Positions 34,951 through 43,105 of a stretch of DNA of 51,042 nt are shown one piece after another. Position 1 is the stretch's first letter; every line of letters begins with the position of its first letter. Below the pieces are notes generated by a model. The model did no database searches. It was not told where the DNA came from and was given only the letters and a program-made list of their open reading frames with translations. The position numbers were made by a program, and so were the translations under genes. The DNA is from Aquimarina megaterium XH134 (lineage in GTDB: Bacteria; Bacteroidota; Bacteroidia; Flavobacteriales; Flavobacteriaceae): positions 1 through 51,042 of the forward strand of contig NZ_JACB01000063.1 in NCBI RefSeq assembly GCF_000520975.1. Reading direction: 5' to 3'.

Positions 34951-36156
34951 ATGAATAAAAACAATACCTATTTCCCGCCAATACATGCAAAAAAAGCAGC
35001 TACACGGCAAGACGAAAAGTGGGATAAAGCAATAGCTTTGTTTAACAGCAAACAATACAATAAGGTTTTACCTACAATATTGGATTATGTTGGCAGTCAT
35101 TTACAAAGCAAAAAAAATGGTAATACCTATGAAATAGCGCATGGATCTGTGGTCATCACGATTACGCAAACAGCAGAAGAACTGTTGATAAAATGTCCTT
35201 TCCTGAACATCGAAAATGCTAAAAAAGTACCATTGATGCGTAAGTTGGCAGAAATACGTATGCATCCGCTTAACCTTACCAATGTTACGTTAGAGAATGA
35301 TCTGGTTTATTTTTCTTTTTCTTGTCCCATAAATTTATGTGAACCCTATAAAATTTACGGTGTACTTAGAGAAATTTGTTACTATGCAGACAGTTATGAT
35401 GATGAGTTTATAGAAAAGTTTGATGCAACACATCTTCAAGAACCAAACATAACACCTTTACCAGGCAACGTAAAGGAAGAAGCATATTCTAATTATCAAA
35501 AAATTATAGAAGAAGGTATACTGCGCTTTGATCATTATATGGAAAATCGCCACGAAAACAATGCCTGGTACACACTAAACATTACTTTAAAAAGAATAGA
35601 ATTTTATGCAGAACCACAAGGTTATTTACGTACTGTAATTGAAAAAGCCATAGATGGCATTTTTGACAGAAATACTCCTTTTCAGAATCGATTGCTAAAT
35701 GGTAAGGCAAGTTTAGAAAAGTTACAAAGCTATTCAATCGATAAATTTTCAGAAGATTTATATCAGGTAGAGACATTCATTCCTCATAAGTATAGCGGTA
35801 AAAAGGAGAATATCAGAGAAAATTGGGAAGACAGTTATATAGATGCTCGGGAAATGATAGCTAATGCCAGGTTTGAAGATGCTACAAATTTGTTGCAATC
35901 CTGCTTCTATGGTCTGTTCTACTATAATCTGGTTGATGAAAGCATCAGTAAACCCATTACCGACGCTTTGGCCCAAGCCAATGAACTGGATTGGAACCAG
36001 GCAGCGCATATTTTATTGAAAGGAATGGAAGCCGTTATGGAAGATAATTTCTTGGATAATGATTATGGAATGGATTTATCAAAAATAATGGGAGAACAAA
36101 TGCAACAATCCATGGCGGCAATGCAGCAAATGATGAAAAACTTTAAAGTAAACTAA
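34951..36156 (+). CDS. YbjN-like domain protein, head of protease/LemA operon
   Basis: This 401-residue cytosolic protein is not a member of a family I know well. Its residues ~28-150 (KWDKAIALFNSKQYNKVLPT; GSVVITITQTAEELLIKCPF; NDLVYFSFSCPINLCEPYKI) look like a YbjN/type III chaperone-like fold with an alpha-beta-alpha layout. The central and C-terminal thirds are helical (DAREMIANARFEDATNLLQS, WNQAAHILLKGMEAVMEDNF) and it ends in a Met/Gln-rich helix (GEQMQQSMAAMQQMMKNF). Its stop is three bases before the protease gene, so the two are translated together. A chaperone or adaptor role for the operon is inferred. Confidence 0.65.
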   Translation: MNKNNTYFPPIHAKKAATRQDEKWDKAIALFNSKQYNKVLPTILDYVGSHLQSKKNGNTYEIAHGSVVITITQTAEELLIKCPFLNIENAKKVPLMRKLAEIRMHPLNLTNVTLENDLVYFSFSCPINLCEPYKIYGVLREICYYADSYDDEFIEKFDATHLQEPNITPLPGNVKEEAYSNYQKIIEEGILRFDHYMENRHENNAWYTLNITLKRIEFYAEPQGYLRTVIEKAIDGIFDRNTPFQNRLLNGKASLEKLQSYSIDKFSEDLYQVETFIPHKYSGKKENIRENWEDSYIDAREMIANARFEDATNLLQSCFYGLFYYNLVDESISKPITDALAQANELDWNQAAHILLKGMEAVMEDNFLDNDYGMDLSKIMGEQMQQSMAAMQQMMKNFKVN

Positions 36157-36159
36157 ACA

Positions 36160-37233
36160 ATGAATATCGTAAATAACATAGAAAATTCAGTTTATAGAAT
36201 TAATACTTCCAATGGTTCCGGAACAGGCTTTTATAGCCTACAAGATAATATTATTGTAACCAATTATCACGTAGTATCTGGCTGCTTAACGGTAAGTATA
36301 GAAGGGCAAGATAAGAATAGATATTTGGCAAGGGTTGTGTATATAAATCAAGGAAAAGACATTGCCTTTTTACAAGCAGAAGATTTACCAAAACCTGCCG
36401 AGACCATACTTACAGACCACGATAGTGAAACTACCTCTAGAGATAAAGTGCTGGTGTTGGGGTATCCGTATGGCATGCCCTTTACGGTTACAGAAGGTAT
36501 TGTGTCTAATCCCAGGCAGATCATAGGAGGTAGTAATTTTATACAAACGGATGCCGCTATCAATCCAGGAAATAGTGGTGGTCCCGTAATTAATGAAAAA
36601 GGTGAATTAGTAGGTATCGCAACATCCAAATTTTCGGATGCAGATAATATGGGCTTTGCAATCCCAATAGAAACGCTGCGCGAAGAGCTGGAAATTGTTA
36701 ATGAATTATCTGGTGAGTATACTATAGGTTGTCCTAGTTGCAATAGTCTAATTGAAGAAAAAACGGATTATTGTCCTAATTGCGGAAATGACATTGATGA
36801 AAAACTATTTGAAGAAAATCCGCTTTCAGATTTTAGTTTAAAAGTAGAAGAAGCCATTACTAAATTAGATTTAGATCCGGTTTTGGCAAGATCTGGTAGA
36901 GAACGTTGGTATTTTCATCAAGGTAGTGCAGAAATACGAATGTTTGTATATGATAACAATTACTTATTTGCCACCTCTCCACTAAACGATTTACCACGTA
37001 AAAATTTAGCTGAAGTATATAAATATATTTTAACCACCGATATAGGGAAGCATAGATTATCCATTTCTAACAATCAAATATTTCTCTCCTATCGCATACA
37101 TATAAGTGATTTGTATTCAGAAAACAAAGAAGAATTTCTTGAAGACATCGCACAATTGGCTTTAAAGGCAGATGATTTAGACGATATGTTCGTAAATGAC
37201 TTTGGTGCAAAAATGACACATTATAGTAAATAA
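36160..37233 (+). CDS. Trypsin-like serine protease with zinc ribbon and YbjN-like tail
   Basis: The 357-residue protein has a trypsin/DegP-like protease (about 8-180) with an intact triad: His37 in VTNYHVVS, Asp67 in GKDIAFLQ and Ser139 in INPGNSGGPV. A zinc ribbon follows, with Cys191, Cys194, Cys205 and Cys208 (CPSC..CPNC). The last ~135 residues (FSLKVEEAITKLDLDPVLA, SAEIRMFVYDNNYLFATSPL) resemble the YbjN-like fold of the preceding gene. There is no signal peptide and no PDZ domain, so it is a cytosolic protease, unlike DegP. The shared YbjN-like region suggests that it binds the upstream product. Confidence 0.85.
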   Translation: MNIVNNIENSVYRINTSNGSGTGFYSLQDNIIVTNYHVVSGCLTVSIEGQDKNRYLARVVYINQGKDIAFLQAEDLPKPAETILTDHDSETTSRDKVLVLGYPYGMPFTVTEGIVSNPRQIIGGSNFIQTDAAINPGNSGGPVINEKGELVGIATSKFSDADNMGFAIPIETLREELEIVNELSGEYTIGCPSCNSLIEEKTDYCPNCGNDIDEKLFEENPLSDFSLKVEEAITKLDLDPVLARSGRERWYFHQGSAEIRMFVYDNNYLFATSPLNDLPRKNLAEVYKYILTTDIGKHRLSISNNQIFLSYRIHISDLYSENKEEFLEDIAQLALKADDLDDMFVNDFGAKMTHYSK

Positions 37234-37259
37234 TTTTATAACCCCAAAACTAAAAATCA

Positions 37260-37586
37260 ATGTGGTTTATATTTCCAACAATTATACTATTGATAGGCTC
37301 ATTAGGGCTTTATCTTAATATAAAATCCTATAAAAAAGGAGAAACTATTAGTTTCAAAAAACTCATAGTTACAGTAATGCTCATTTTCTTAGGTGGTGGT
37401 GTTTTTCTACAAAAAATGGGAGTAGTTGACAATGAACATTTAAAACAATTATTACTTGCTTTTGATAAGGAAGCTAGAGAAGAAATAGAAAAGGAAAGAG
37501 AAAAAAAGAAAAAAGAAGCAGAAAAAAAGAGAACAGAAATGTTTAAAAGAATAGGTGAAGATGCTAAGAAATTAAATAAAAATTAA
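37260..37586 (+). CDS. Small membrane protein with charged coiled tail
   Basis: The 108-residue protein has two N-terminal membrane helices (WFIFPTIILLIGSLGLYL and KLIVTVMLIFLGGGVFLQ) and a highly charged tail (REEIEKEREKKKKEAEKKRT) expected to form a coiled coil. No family is recognised. It lies 26 bases after the protease gene and 5 bases before the next gene, inside the operon. A membrane anchor or scaffold function is possible. Confidence 0.6.
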   Translation: MWFIFPTIILLIGSLGLYLNIKSYKKGETISFKKLIVTVMLIFLGGGVFLQKMGVVDNEHLKQLLLAFDKEAREEIEKEREKKKKEAEKKRTEMFKRIGEDAKKLNKN

Positions 37587-37591
37587 AACTT

Positions 37592-38101
37592 ATGAAAATT
37601 AACAAAACCCTACAATACATAGGAGGATTTATTGCAGTGGCATTATTTTTTCTGTTTCAAAACGGAGGAGGTCTGTTTCAAGGATCAGGGGAAAAGGGAG
37701 AAATTATAACTATTGAAACCTATAAAGAGTTAAGAAAGCATATTTCAAGTGACGGTAAACGTATTGCATTTATAGGTCGGGCATCTGTTTCAAATGCTAA
37801 TATTACCAGAAGAATTGGGGCTCCCCTCAACTTAATGTTTCTTACTCCTAACGGTACTTATATAGAGCACCTCCCCTTTCCTTTCGGAAAAGAAGATAAA
37901 AACTCTTGTTATTTACCAAATTCTTTTACTCCAGAAGATTTAGTCCTATATGACAATGAAGGTAAGCTACATAAATATGATGAAAATGTTATGATATCAT
38001 TCACATTAGAGCGCATAACAAATGCCATACCTGAAAAAGATCCTAAGACCAATGAGTATGCCTGGAGGTATAATCAGTTAAGAATTGATCCAGTAGAATA
38101 A
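37592..38101 (+). CDS. Hypothetical single-pass membrane protein
   Basis: The 169-residue protein has one N-terminal helix (YIGGFIAVALFFLFQNGGG) and an exposed alpha/beta domain (EIITIETYKELRKHISSDGK, RIAFIGRASVSNANITRR, EEKDKNSCYLPNSF-like segment). I do not recognise the domain. Gap to the previous gene is 5 bases, so it belongs to the operon. A 117-base gap before lemA contains a remnant-like open frame. Confidence 0.6.
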   Translation: MKINKTLQYIGGFIAVALFFLFQNGGGLFQGSGEKGEIITIETYKELRKHISSDGKRIAFIGRASVSNANITRRIGAPLNLMFLTPNGTYIEHLPFPFGKEDKNSCYLPNSFTPEDLVLYDNEGKLHKYDENVMISFTLERITNAIPEKDPKTNEYAWRYNQLRIDPVE

Positions 38102-38113
38102 CAAGATTGAAAA

Positions 38114-38188
38114 ATGAAGTTTCCTTCTACCATCATTCTATTATTTGTGACCATATCATCTGGTAAAACGCAAAGAAACCTCAAATAG
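38114..38188 (+). CDS. Possible 24-residue peptide or truncated signal-peptide gene
   Basis: ATG at 38114 opens a frame of 24 codons giving MKFPSTIILLFVTISSGKTQ and four more residues, ending at TAG. The first 19 residues look like a signal peptide with nothing after it. It may be the start of a deleted exported gene or a very small membrane peptide within the operon. Confidence 0.3.
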   Translation: MKFPSTIILLFVTISSGKTQRNLK

Positions 38189-38218
38189 AAAGAGTATAAC
38201 CATTAAAAAACAAAAATT

Positions 38219-38785
38219 ATGGGAATAGCGATAATAGTAGCAATAGCAGTTGTATTACTAATTCTTATAGTGGGAGTTATAATTAACAACCAAATAATTG
38301 CTAAAAAAAACCAAGTGGCACAAGCCTATGGTAGTATAGAAATTTACCTTAAAAAACGGTTCGATTTAATTCCGAACCTGGTGGCAACCCTCAATAAATA
38401 CCTAGCACATGAAAAAGAGATCCTTCTAAAAGTTACAGAACTTCGGGGTCAAATAGAAAAGGCAATCGAGCCTAAAGCTAAGATCGAAGCCTCTAATGAA
38501 TTGACAAAAGTTATGAGTAGTTTGAACATTAATGTAGAGAACTACCCAGATTTAAAAGCCGACACACAATTTATAAACCTTCAGTTTGAACTGTCGGATA
38601 TAGAAGACCAGATTTCTGCAGCCCGTAGAGCATTTAATGCTGCGGTAACAAGTTATAATAACAAGATACAAATGTTTCCGGCAAGCATTATAGCAGGTAT
38701 TAGAAAAGATAAAGCAGAAACGCTGCTAGAAATCCCAAAAGCAGAACAAAAAGAAGTAAATATCAACCAATTACTAAACAATTAA
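38219..38785 (+). CDS. lemA: LemA family protein
   Basis: The 188-residue protein fits LemA in length and layout: a single N-terminal helix (IIVAIAVVLLILIVGVII) with a very short outside segment, then NNQIIAKKNQVAQAYGSIE, YLKKRFDLIPNLVATLNKYL, ENYPDLKADTQFINLQFEL and EDQISAARRAFNAAVTSYNN. These helices build the LemA four-helix bundle. In other genomes LemA is coupled to TPM-domain or DUF3137 proteins; here DUF1266 and DUF3137 genes follow at gaps of 14 and 3 bases, in agreement with that. The molecular role of LemA is still unclear. Confidence 0.92.
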   Translation: MGIAIIVAIAVVLLILIVGVIINNQIIAKKNQVAQAYGSIEIYLKKRFDLIPNLVATLNKYLAHEKEILLKVTELRGQIEKAIEPKAKIEASNELTKVMSSLNINVENYPDLKADTQFINLQFELSDIEDQISAARRAFNAAVTSYNNKIQMFPASIIAGIRKDKAETLLEIPKAEQKEVNINQLLNN

Positions 38786-38799
38786 AATCGAATATAAAT

Positions 38800-39612
38800 A
38801 TGCAAATGTTACAAAATTTACCATGGTATGGCTATGTAATACTGGCAATAGGAATTATTTCTTATGCTTATAAATATTTTAAAACAGCCAAAGAAGGTCA
38901 TGATGAAGCCGATTTAAAAAAAGTTAAATTTAAAACATCAGAAGGCAGCACTCTAACCAGAGAACAACAGTTTGCCATTGCGCTATACACACCCATAGCA
39001 GAATGGTGGGGTGCAGATACAAATGCTCTAACATTTCTTAACCCAAAATCTGCAAATCGATACTTAAAAAGATGGCGTATAGATACTAAAGAAGGTTATT
39101 GGGACTTAACGGAGTATTTTATGAAAGATGGCAGACGCTGGTACTATAACTTCATTTATAATATGATGAACACTCTACCTGAAGAAGACTGGGAGAAAGT
39201 AATGAAGGATTATTTTGGTGATAATGAAAGAGCCTTCAATTATCTAAAAGTGTTAACATCTAATAAAGCACTAAACGAACTCAAACAAAACGGACTTCTT
39301 ACCTTTGATAATGAAATGGATTTGGGTATTGCCGGGTATGATGCAGCAATTCTGGTAGGACATGCCAGAAAAGCCTATACTACAGGCGTAATTACAGAAG
39401 AAGAAGCTTTTAAAGTTATCAAATTTGCAAGAGAACTTGCAATACATCATTTCTCTTCTTGGGAAGAATTTGGGAAAAGTTTTGTTCTCGGCTTTGCTTT
39501 TGATCAACAACACCGTGAGCGTTCTTATAGAGAAGAAATATACCATCTCTACAAACAAGTATTAAAAAATCCTGTGAGTCCTTGGAATACTATTAATTGG
39601 CCCAATAGTTAA
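38800..39612 (+). CDS. DUF1266 domain membrane-anchored protein
   Basis: The 270-residue protein starts with a short helix (WYGYVILAIGIISYAYKYF) and then a DUF1266-type domain. Supporting segments are LTREQQFAIALYTPIAEWWG, YLKRWRIDTKEGYWDLTEYF, GRRWYYNFIYNMMNTLPEE, AAILVGHARKAYTTGVITEE and AFKVIKFARELAIHHFSSWEE, plus FVLGFAFDQ. The family is uncharacterised. It lies between LemA and DUF3137 genes with 14- and 3-base gaps, so the three are translated as a set. Confidence 0.75.
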   Translation: MQMLQNLPWYGYVILAIGIISYAYKYFKTAKEGHDEADLKKVKFKTSEGSTLTREQQFAIALYTPIAEWWGADTNALTFLNPKSANRYLKRWRIDTKEGYWDLTEYFMKDGRRWYYNFIYNMMNTLPEEDWEKVMKDYFGDNERAFNYLKVLTSNKALNELKQNGLLTFDNEMDLGIAGYDAAILVGHARKAYTTGVITEEEAFKVIKFARELAIHHFSSWEEFGKSFVLGFAFDQQHRERSYREEIYHLYKQVLKNPVSPWNTINWPNS

Positions 39613-39615
39613 ACT

Positions 39616-40695
39616 ATGGAACGTTTAATACAAAAGGTATATGCCGAGGTAAGTAATGAGCTTTCTATTATTTACCAAAAAAGAAAACGTGTCTTGTTCT
39701 TTCAAAAAATAATGTGGCTTATCACAGGGGCATATTTTATTTTAATACTATTGAATATAGCAGTCAATTATTTTCCAAATTCAAAAAATAGTTTTTTAAA
39801 CTTTTTCGAACAGTTTAGGGCCACACCTAATAATCCGTATGTAAATATATATCCCATTATAGGATTGGTAATTTTATTATATCCCACCACATATGGATTT
39901 GCAAGGGCATTTCAAAAATTCAAAATAAAGGAAATGCAAATCATAGCCAAAATGGTAAAAATGTTATTTCCAAAGGTAAGTTTTGCCCAAAATACAGCTG
40001 TTCCCGCCAACGAAATAGCCAAAAGCAAACTCTTTTCCTGGATAAAAGTAAACTCGTTGATGTATAGTTATGGACAACTACGAAGTTCAACAAATGATAA
40101 TGTCATCAACATTGCCGATATAGGTATTGTCGAAGAAAATATTTCGAACAAAACCAAGGGTACTTTAATGCATATTCCAATATTAAATATAGTTCTAATA
40201 ATATACCAGTACGCACTCAAGAATATATTCTCTAACAAATCGGCAGATAATGTCTATTATACGTTTAGAGGAATGTTTTGCTGGTTAAAGTTGAAGAAAT
40301 CTCTTAATGGACATACGGTAATTTTAACAAATAATCAACGTTCTAAATTAGATCGGTTTTTTAGTACCCATTTTAAGGAAGAACAAAAAATACACTTGGA
40401 AGACCCCAGGTTTACCGATCAGTTTATAGTGTATGGGACCGATCAGATCGAAGCGCGTTATGTATTATCTACAGCACTTATGGAACGAATAGTTGCTTTA
40501 AAAGAAAAATTTAACCAGCCTATACTCTTATCTTTCCAAAATCAACAAATGTACCTGGCTATAAAAAACGAAAACGGTTTGTTTTCTTTTCCATCTGGAA
40601 AATTAGCCAGTATAAAGATTATAGAAGAATTAGCTAATGATATAGAAACGGCTTTACAAATAAGTACTGAATTAAAATTAAACTACAAGCTTTAA
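39616..40695 (+). CDS. DUF3137 membrane protein, LemA partner
   Basis: The 359-residue protein has two N-terminal helices (IMWLITGAYFILILLNIAV and YPIIGLVILLYPTTYGFARA) and a cytosolic DUF3137 domain recognised from YYTFRGMFCWLKLKKSLNGH, TVILTNNQRSKLDRFF, EDPRFTDQFIVYGTDQIEAR, YVLSTALMERIVALKEKF and ILLSFQNQQMYLAI. DUF3137 genes regularly follow lemA, as here. It is the last gene of the operon and is followed by a hairpin terminator and promoter repeat E3. Confidence 0.82.
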   Translation: MERLIQKVYAEVSNELSIIYQKRKRVLFFQKIMWLITGAYFILILLNIAVNYFPNSKNSFLNFFEQFRATPNNPYVNIYPIIGLVILLYPTTYGFARAFQKFKIKEMQIIAKMVKMLFPKVSFAQNTAVPANEIAKSKLFSWIKVNSLMYSYGQLRSSTNDNVINIADIGIVEENISNKTKGTLMHIPILNIVLIIYQYALKNIFSNKSADNVYYTFRGMFCWLKLKKSLNGHTVILTNNQRSKLDRFFSTHFKEEQKIHLEDPRFTDQFIVYGTDQIEARYVLSTALMERIVALKEKFNQPILLSFQNQQMYLAIKNENGLFSFPSGKLASIKIIEELANDIETALQISTELKLNYKL

Positions 40696-40708
40696 AGATA
40701 CCATCGGG

Positions 40709-40733
40709 ATAGGAAACAAAAAACCTTTCCTAT
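40709..40733 (+). terminator. Hairpin at the end of the LemA/DUF3137 operon
   Basis: ATAGGAAA (40709-40716) pairs with TTTCCTAT (40726-40733) around a nine-base loop, 14 bases after the last stop codon. Confidence 0.55.
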
Positions 40734-40762
40734 TAAAGCTATAAAACTCAACCTGGTTTTTA

Positions 40763-40855
40763 CGGATGAATTTTTTTTAAGTATCACATTTTTTGGTTCT
40801 AAAATCCTGGAAATAAATTTCCTGTTTCTTAAGCCTTAACTAGTCTCTATATTTA
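40763..40855 (+). promoter_or_regulatory. Promoter repeat E3
   Basis: This segment aligns without gaps to repeat E2. TTTC (40825-40828) and TATATTTA (40848-40855) are again separated by exactly 19 bases. The dyad is less perfect (GGAAATAAATTTCCTGTTTC). Transcription would begin near 40862, 14 bases before the ATG of the broken gene at 40876. Confidence 0.6.
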
Positions 40856-40875
40856 CTATTGGTGAACAACCTATT

Positions 40876-41298
40876 ATGAAAATGAAACCATTTCGAGAAA
40901 TAAACCAAAGTGAAGTTGCCAAAAAGAAGTTGAGATCTCTCGCAAAATCATCAAACTTCAATGTTGAGTTGGTGACATTACTGCAAATTATTCTTGGGAT
41001 TACTATCCTATAGATGGAGAACCAATGGGTTGGGTTCGAGAAGAACAAATGGATACAAAACAACTTTTGAAAGATAGAGAACTGATATTTGATTATCTGG
41101 GACTCAAAAATGTTGAGCCTATTTCATAACCCAAACGAAGATGAAGGTTTAAGATATAATGCTAGTGTAATCATTGATAATAATACAGATAAAAATACCT
41201 TAATGATATTTTATAAGAGCTTTATAGATAATGCTGACCCACATTTTGCAGAGAAATCAAAACAACGGGTTAAAGAGATTACAGAAAGAGTAAAATAA
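40876..41298 (+). pseudogene. Frameshifted gene, about 140 residues, unknown family
   Basis: The frame starting at ATG 40876 (MKMKPFREINQSEVAKKKLR) stops at 41011-41013, while the protein-like reading continues in a second frame (NYSWDYYPIDGEPMGWVREE, then QMDTKQLLKDRELIFDYLGL, stop at 41127-41129). It returns to the first frame near 41100 (LSLFHNPNEDEGLRYNASVI, then NTLMIFYKSFIDNADPHFAE, ending at 41298). Two compensating shifts, near 40970 and 41100, would restore a single ~140-residue cytosolic protein. The stretch has an intact promoter copy (E3). It may be a decayed immunity-type gene or the result of sequencing errors. Confidence 0.55.
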
Positions 41299-41735
41299 AC
41301 GAACAAGAATAAACATATACTAAAAAGAGAAATTCTTTAAAAACCATCTTATTCTTATTTGTAAAACTACTTTAAAACAAGAATAGCATAAAACTATATT
41401 AAAAAACTACACCTTTTTCTTTATCAAAACTCTTTTACTAAGAATGAGCATACTTTAAGAGAAACCTGATTTCATTGCAAAAATTAAAAAAAACAGTTAA
41501 TTCATGGGGTAAAACATCGATTTTACGAACATATAGCAATATGACTATACTCAGAATGTGATTACATTTAAAATCCTTTTTAACCAGTATCACTCAAATT
41601 TAAACAATAGTGTATAACATAAGAAAACACAAACAATCATGCACCTTACGGAGGTACAATAAAGTATTTTAAAAAATTAAAGTTTCCCCCTGGATTTTTA
41701 TAGAATAGAATTGTATTAATGTAAACTAAAATATA
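41299..41735. other. Intergenic region with duplicated promoter F1
   Basis: These 437 bases hold no recognisable gene. The last third (41479-41732) is related to the sequence upstream of the beta-helix gene at 43106, most strongly at 41666-41732. The first part (41299-41470) is A+T-rich and contains nothing that I can assign. Confidence 0.5.
41666..41732 (+). promoter_or_regulatory. Duplicated promoter region F1
   Basis: This 67-base block differs by one base from 43034-43100. Within it TTTC (41683-41686) and TAGAATTG (41706-41713) are separated by 19 bases, a -33/-7 promoter with one mismatch to TAnnTTTG. Transcription would begin near 41720, 16 bases before the ATG. Confidence 0.6.
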
Positions 41736-42770
41736 ATGAAATTTATTTTTCGAAGTGGCATCATATTAATGACACTACATCTTACTATGTTATCTGTTTT
41801 TGAGAATAACACAGCATCAAATAAAATACCATATCTTGATTTACTTACAGTAAATACTATTTTTGATTATGGTCAAACACATCATAAAACTTCAAGCAAT
41901 TTTTCTAAACCTATTCTCTGGTGCTATAACTCTGATATATTGGTTCCTAATGTACTTGATGCTGAGTCTGATGTTACTACCACATGCGGTGAATTTCCTG
42001 TTACCATAGAAGGAGGTTTTCCAGGGGCTATTACTTATACATGGGCAAGAGCAGATATTGGTACGACTAATTTTATAGACATTCCTGATCTTCAAAATAT
42101 ATTTCCTCTTTTAGATGCTAATTCAGAAGGAATTTATCAATTAAGAGGATATGATAATACAGGTGTAGAAGTTTCGGGATCTCCTTATGACTTAGTAGTG
42201 TATGATGTTTCTAATGCTATTATCTCTGTCGGATATGATATTGAGGAAGAATCTTTTTCGGGTAGATACACTATTACTTCAGAAATAGTTGCTTCTACAA
42301 CTATTGAAACTATAGGATTTGATACTATTGAATATAGGCTAAACAGGGTTTTAAATAATCAAATAATAGAAGAATATAAACCGTTTCAATTTTCGCCAGT
42401 TTTTTCAGATATTCCTCCTGGCGATTATTACATTACAGCCAGATATACAGATTGTCCAGATAGTGAAATTATATCTAATCTTATTATGATTTTAGGATAT
42501 CCTAAATATTTCACACCAAATGGAGATGGCTTTCATGATACCTGGAGTCTTATTAATATCGAGAATCAACCCTCTGCTTTAATCTATATATTTGACAGAT
42601 ATGGTAAATTATTAATTCAATTAAGAGCTGGTGGCCCTGGTTGGGATGGTACTTATAATGGAAAAAACATGCCTTCTTCTGATTACTGGTTTAAAGTAGA
42701 GTTTAATGAACCCAGAGATCCAAATATGCGTAATAGAGTCTTTGCTGGTAACTTTTCATTAGTACGATAA
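41736..42770 (+). CDS. T9SS type B sorted surface protein
   Basis: The 344-residue protein has a signal peptide (MKFIFRSGIILMTLHLTM...) and a C-terminal gliding-motility-associated (type B) sorting domain: KYFTPNGDGFHDTWSLINIE, ALIYIFDRYGKLL, GPGWDGTYNGKNMPSSDYWF, FAGNFSLVR. The middle shows a SprB-like Ig-type region (TTCGEFPVTIEGGFPGAITY, YDLVVYDV). Export through the type IX system to the cell surface is therefore expected. Its first ~16 codons and its promoter are copies of those of the beta-helix gene at 43106. It probably acts as an accessory adhesin or anchoring partner of that locus. Confidence 0.85.
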   Translation: MKFIFRSGIILMTLHLTMLSVFENNTASNKIPYLDLLTVNTIFDYGQTHHKTSSNFSKPILWCYNSDILVPNVLDAESDVTTTCGEFPVTIEGGFPGAITYTWARADIGTTNFIDIPDLQNIFPLLDANSEGIYQLRGYDNTGVEVSGSPYDLVVYDVSNAIISVGYDIEEESFSGRYTITSEIVASTTIETIGFDTIEYRLNRVLNNQIIEEYKPFQFSPVFSDIPPGDYYITARYTDCPDSEIISNLIMILGYPKYFTPNGDGFHDTWSLINIENQPSALIYIFDRYGKLLIQLRAGGPGWDGTYNGKNMPSSDYWFKVEFNEPRDPNMRNRVFAGNFSLVR

Positions 42771-43105
42771 TATTTTTATAAAAAATTAAACTAAACTGCG
42801 TAATAACGTACAGAGTGTATTTGCCTTCTAAACTAATCCTTTGTAAAAATCAAAAAAAACACTTAATTCATTGGTTAAAATACATTTATTCTACCCATTT
42901 GGCAATATATATATAATCAGGTTGTAACTAAATTTGTTATCCTTTTATTAACCAATAATGTATAAACTTAGATAATAATATATATAAGAAAAGCACAAAG
43001 CCAATAGATACTTTACATATATATAATTAAGATATTTTAAAAAACTAAAGTTTCCCCCTGGATTTTTATAGAATAGAATTGTATTAATGTAAACTAAAAT
43101 TATAA
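42771..43105. other. Intergenic region with duplicated promoter F2
   Basis: No gene is seen in these 335 bases. From about 42845 onward the sequence is related to 41479-41735, including AAAAAAAACACTTAATTCAT-like and GGCAATAT segments and, most strongly, the block 43034-43100. The remainder is A+T-rich with short TATA runs. Confidence 0.5.
43034..43100 (+). promoter_or_regulatory. Duplicated promoter region F2
   Basis: The block matches 41666-41732 with a single base change. TTTC (43051-43054) and TAGAATTG (43074-43081) are 19 bases apart. The duplication continues into the start of both coding regions (MKFIFR). Confidence 0.6.

Noticed and set aside
32353..40855. Repeats E2 and E3 as direct repeats flanking an 8.4-kb mobile element
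   Set aside because: The third copy is inverted and outside the block, each copy holds a -33/-7 pair with the same 19-base gap, two lie at the same distance before an ATG, and no transposase or integrase is present. A shared promoter explains them better.
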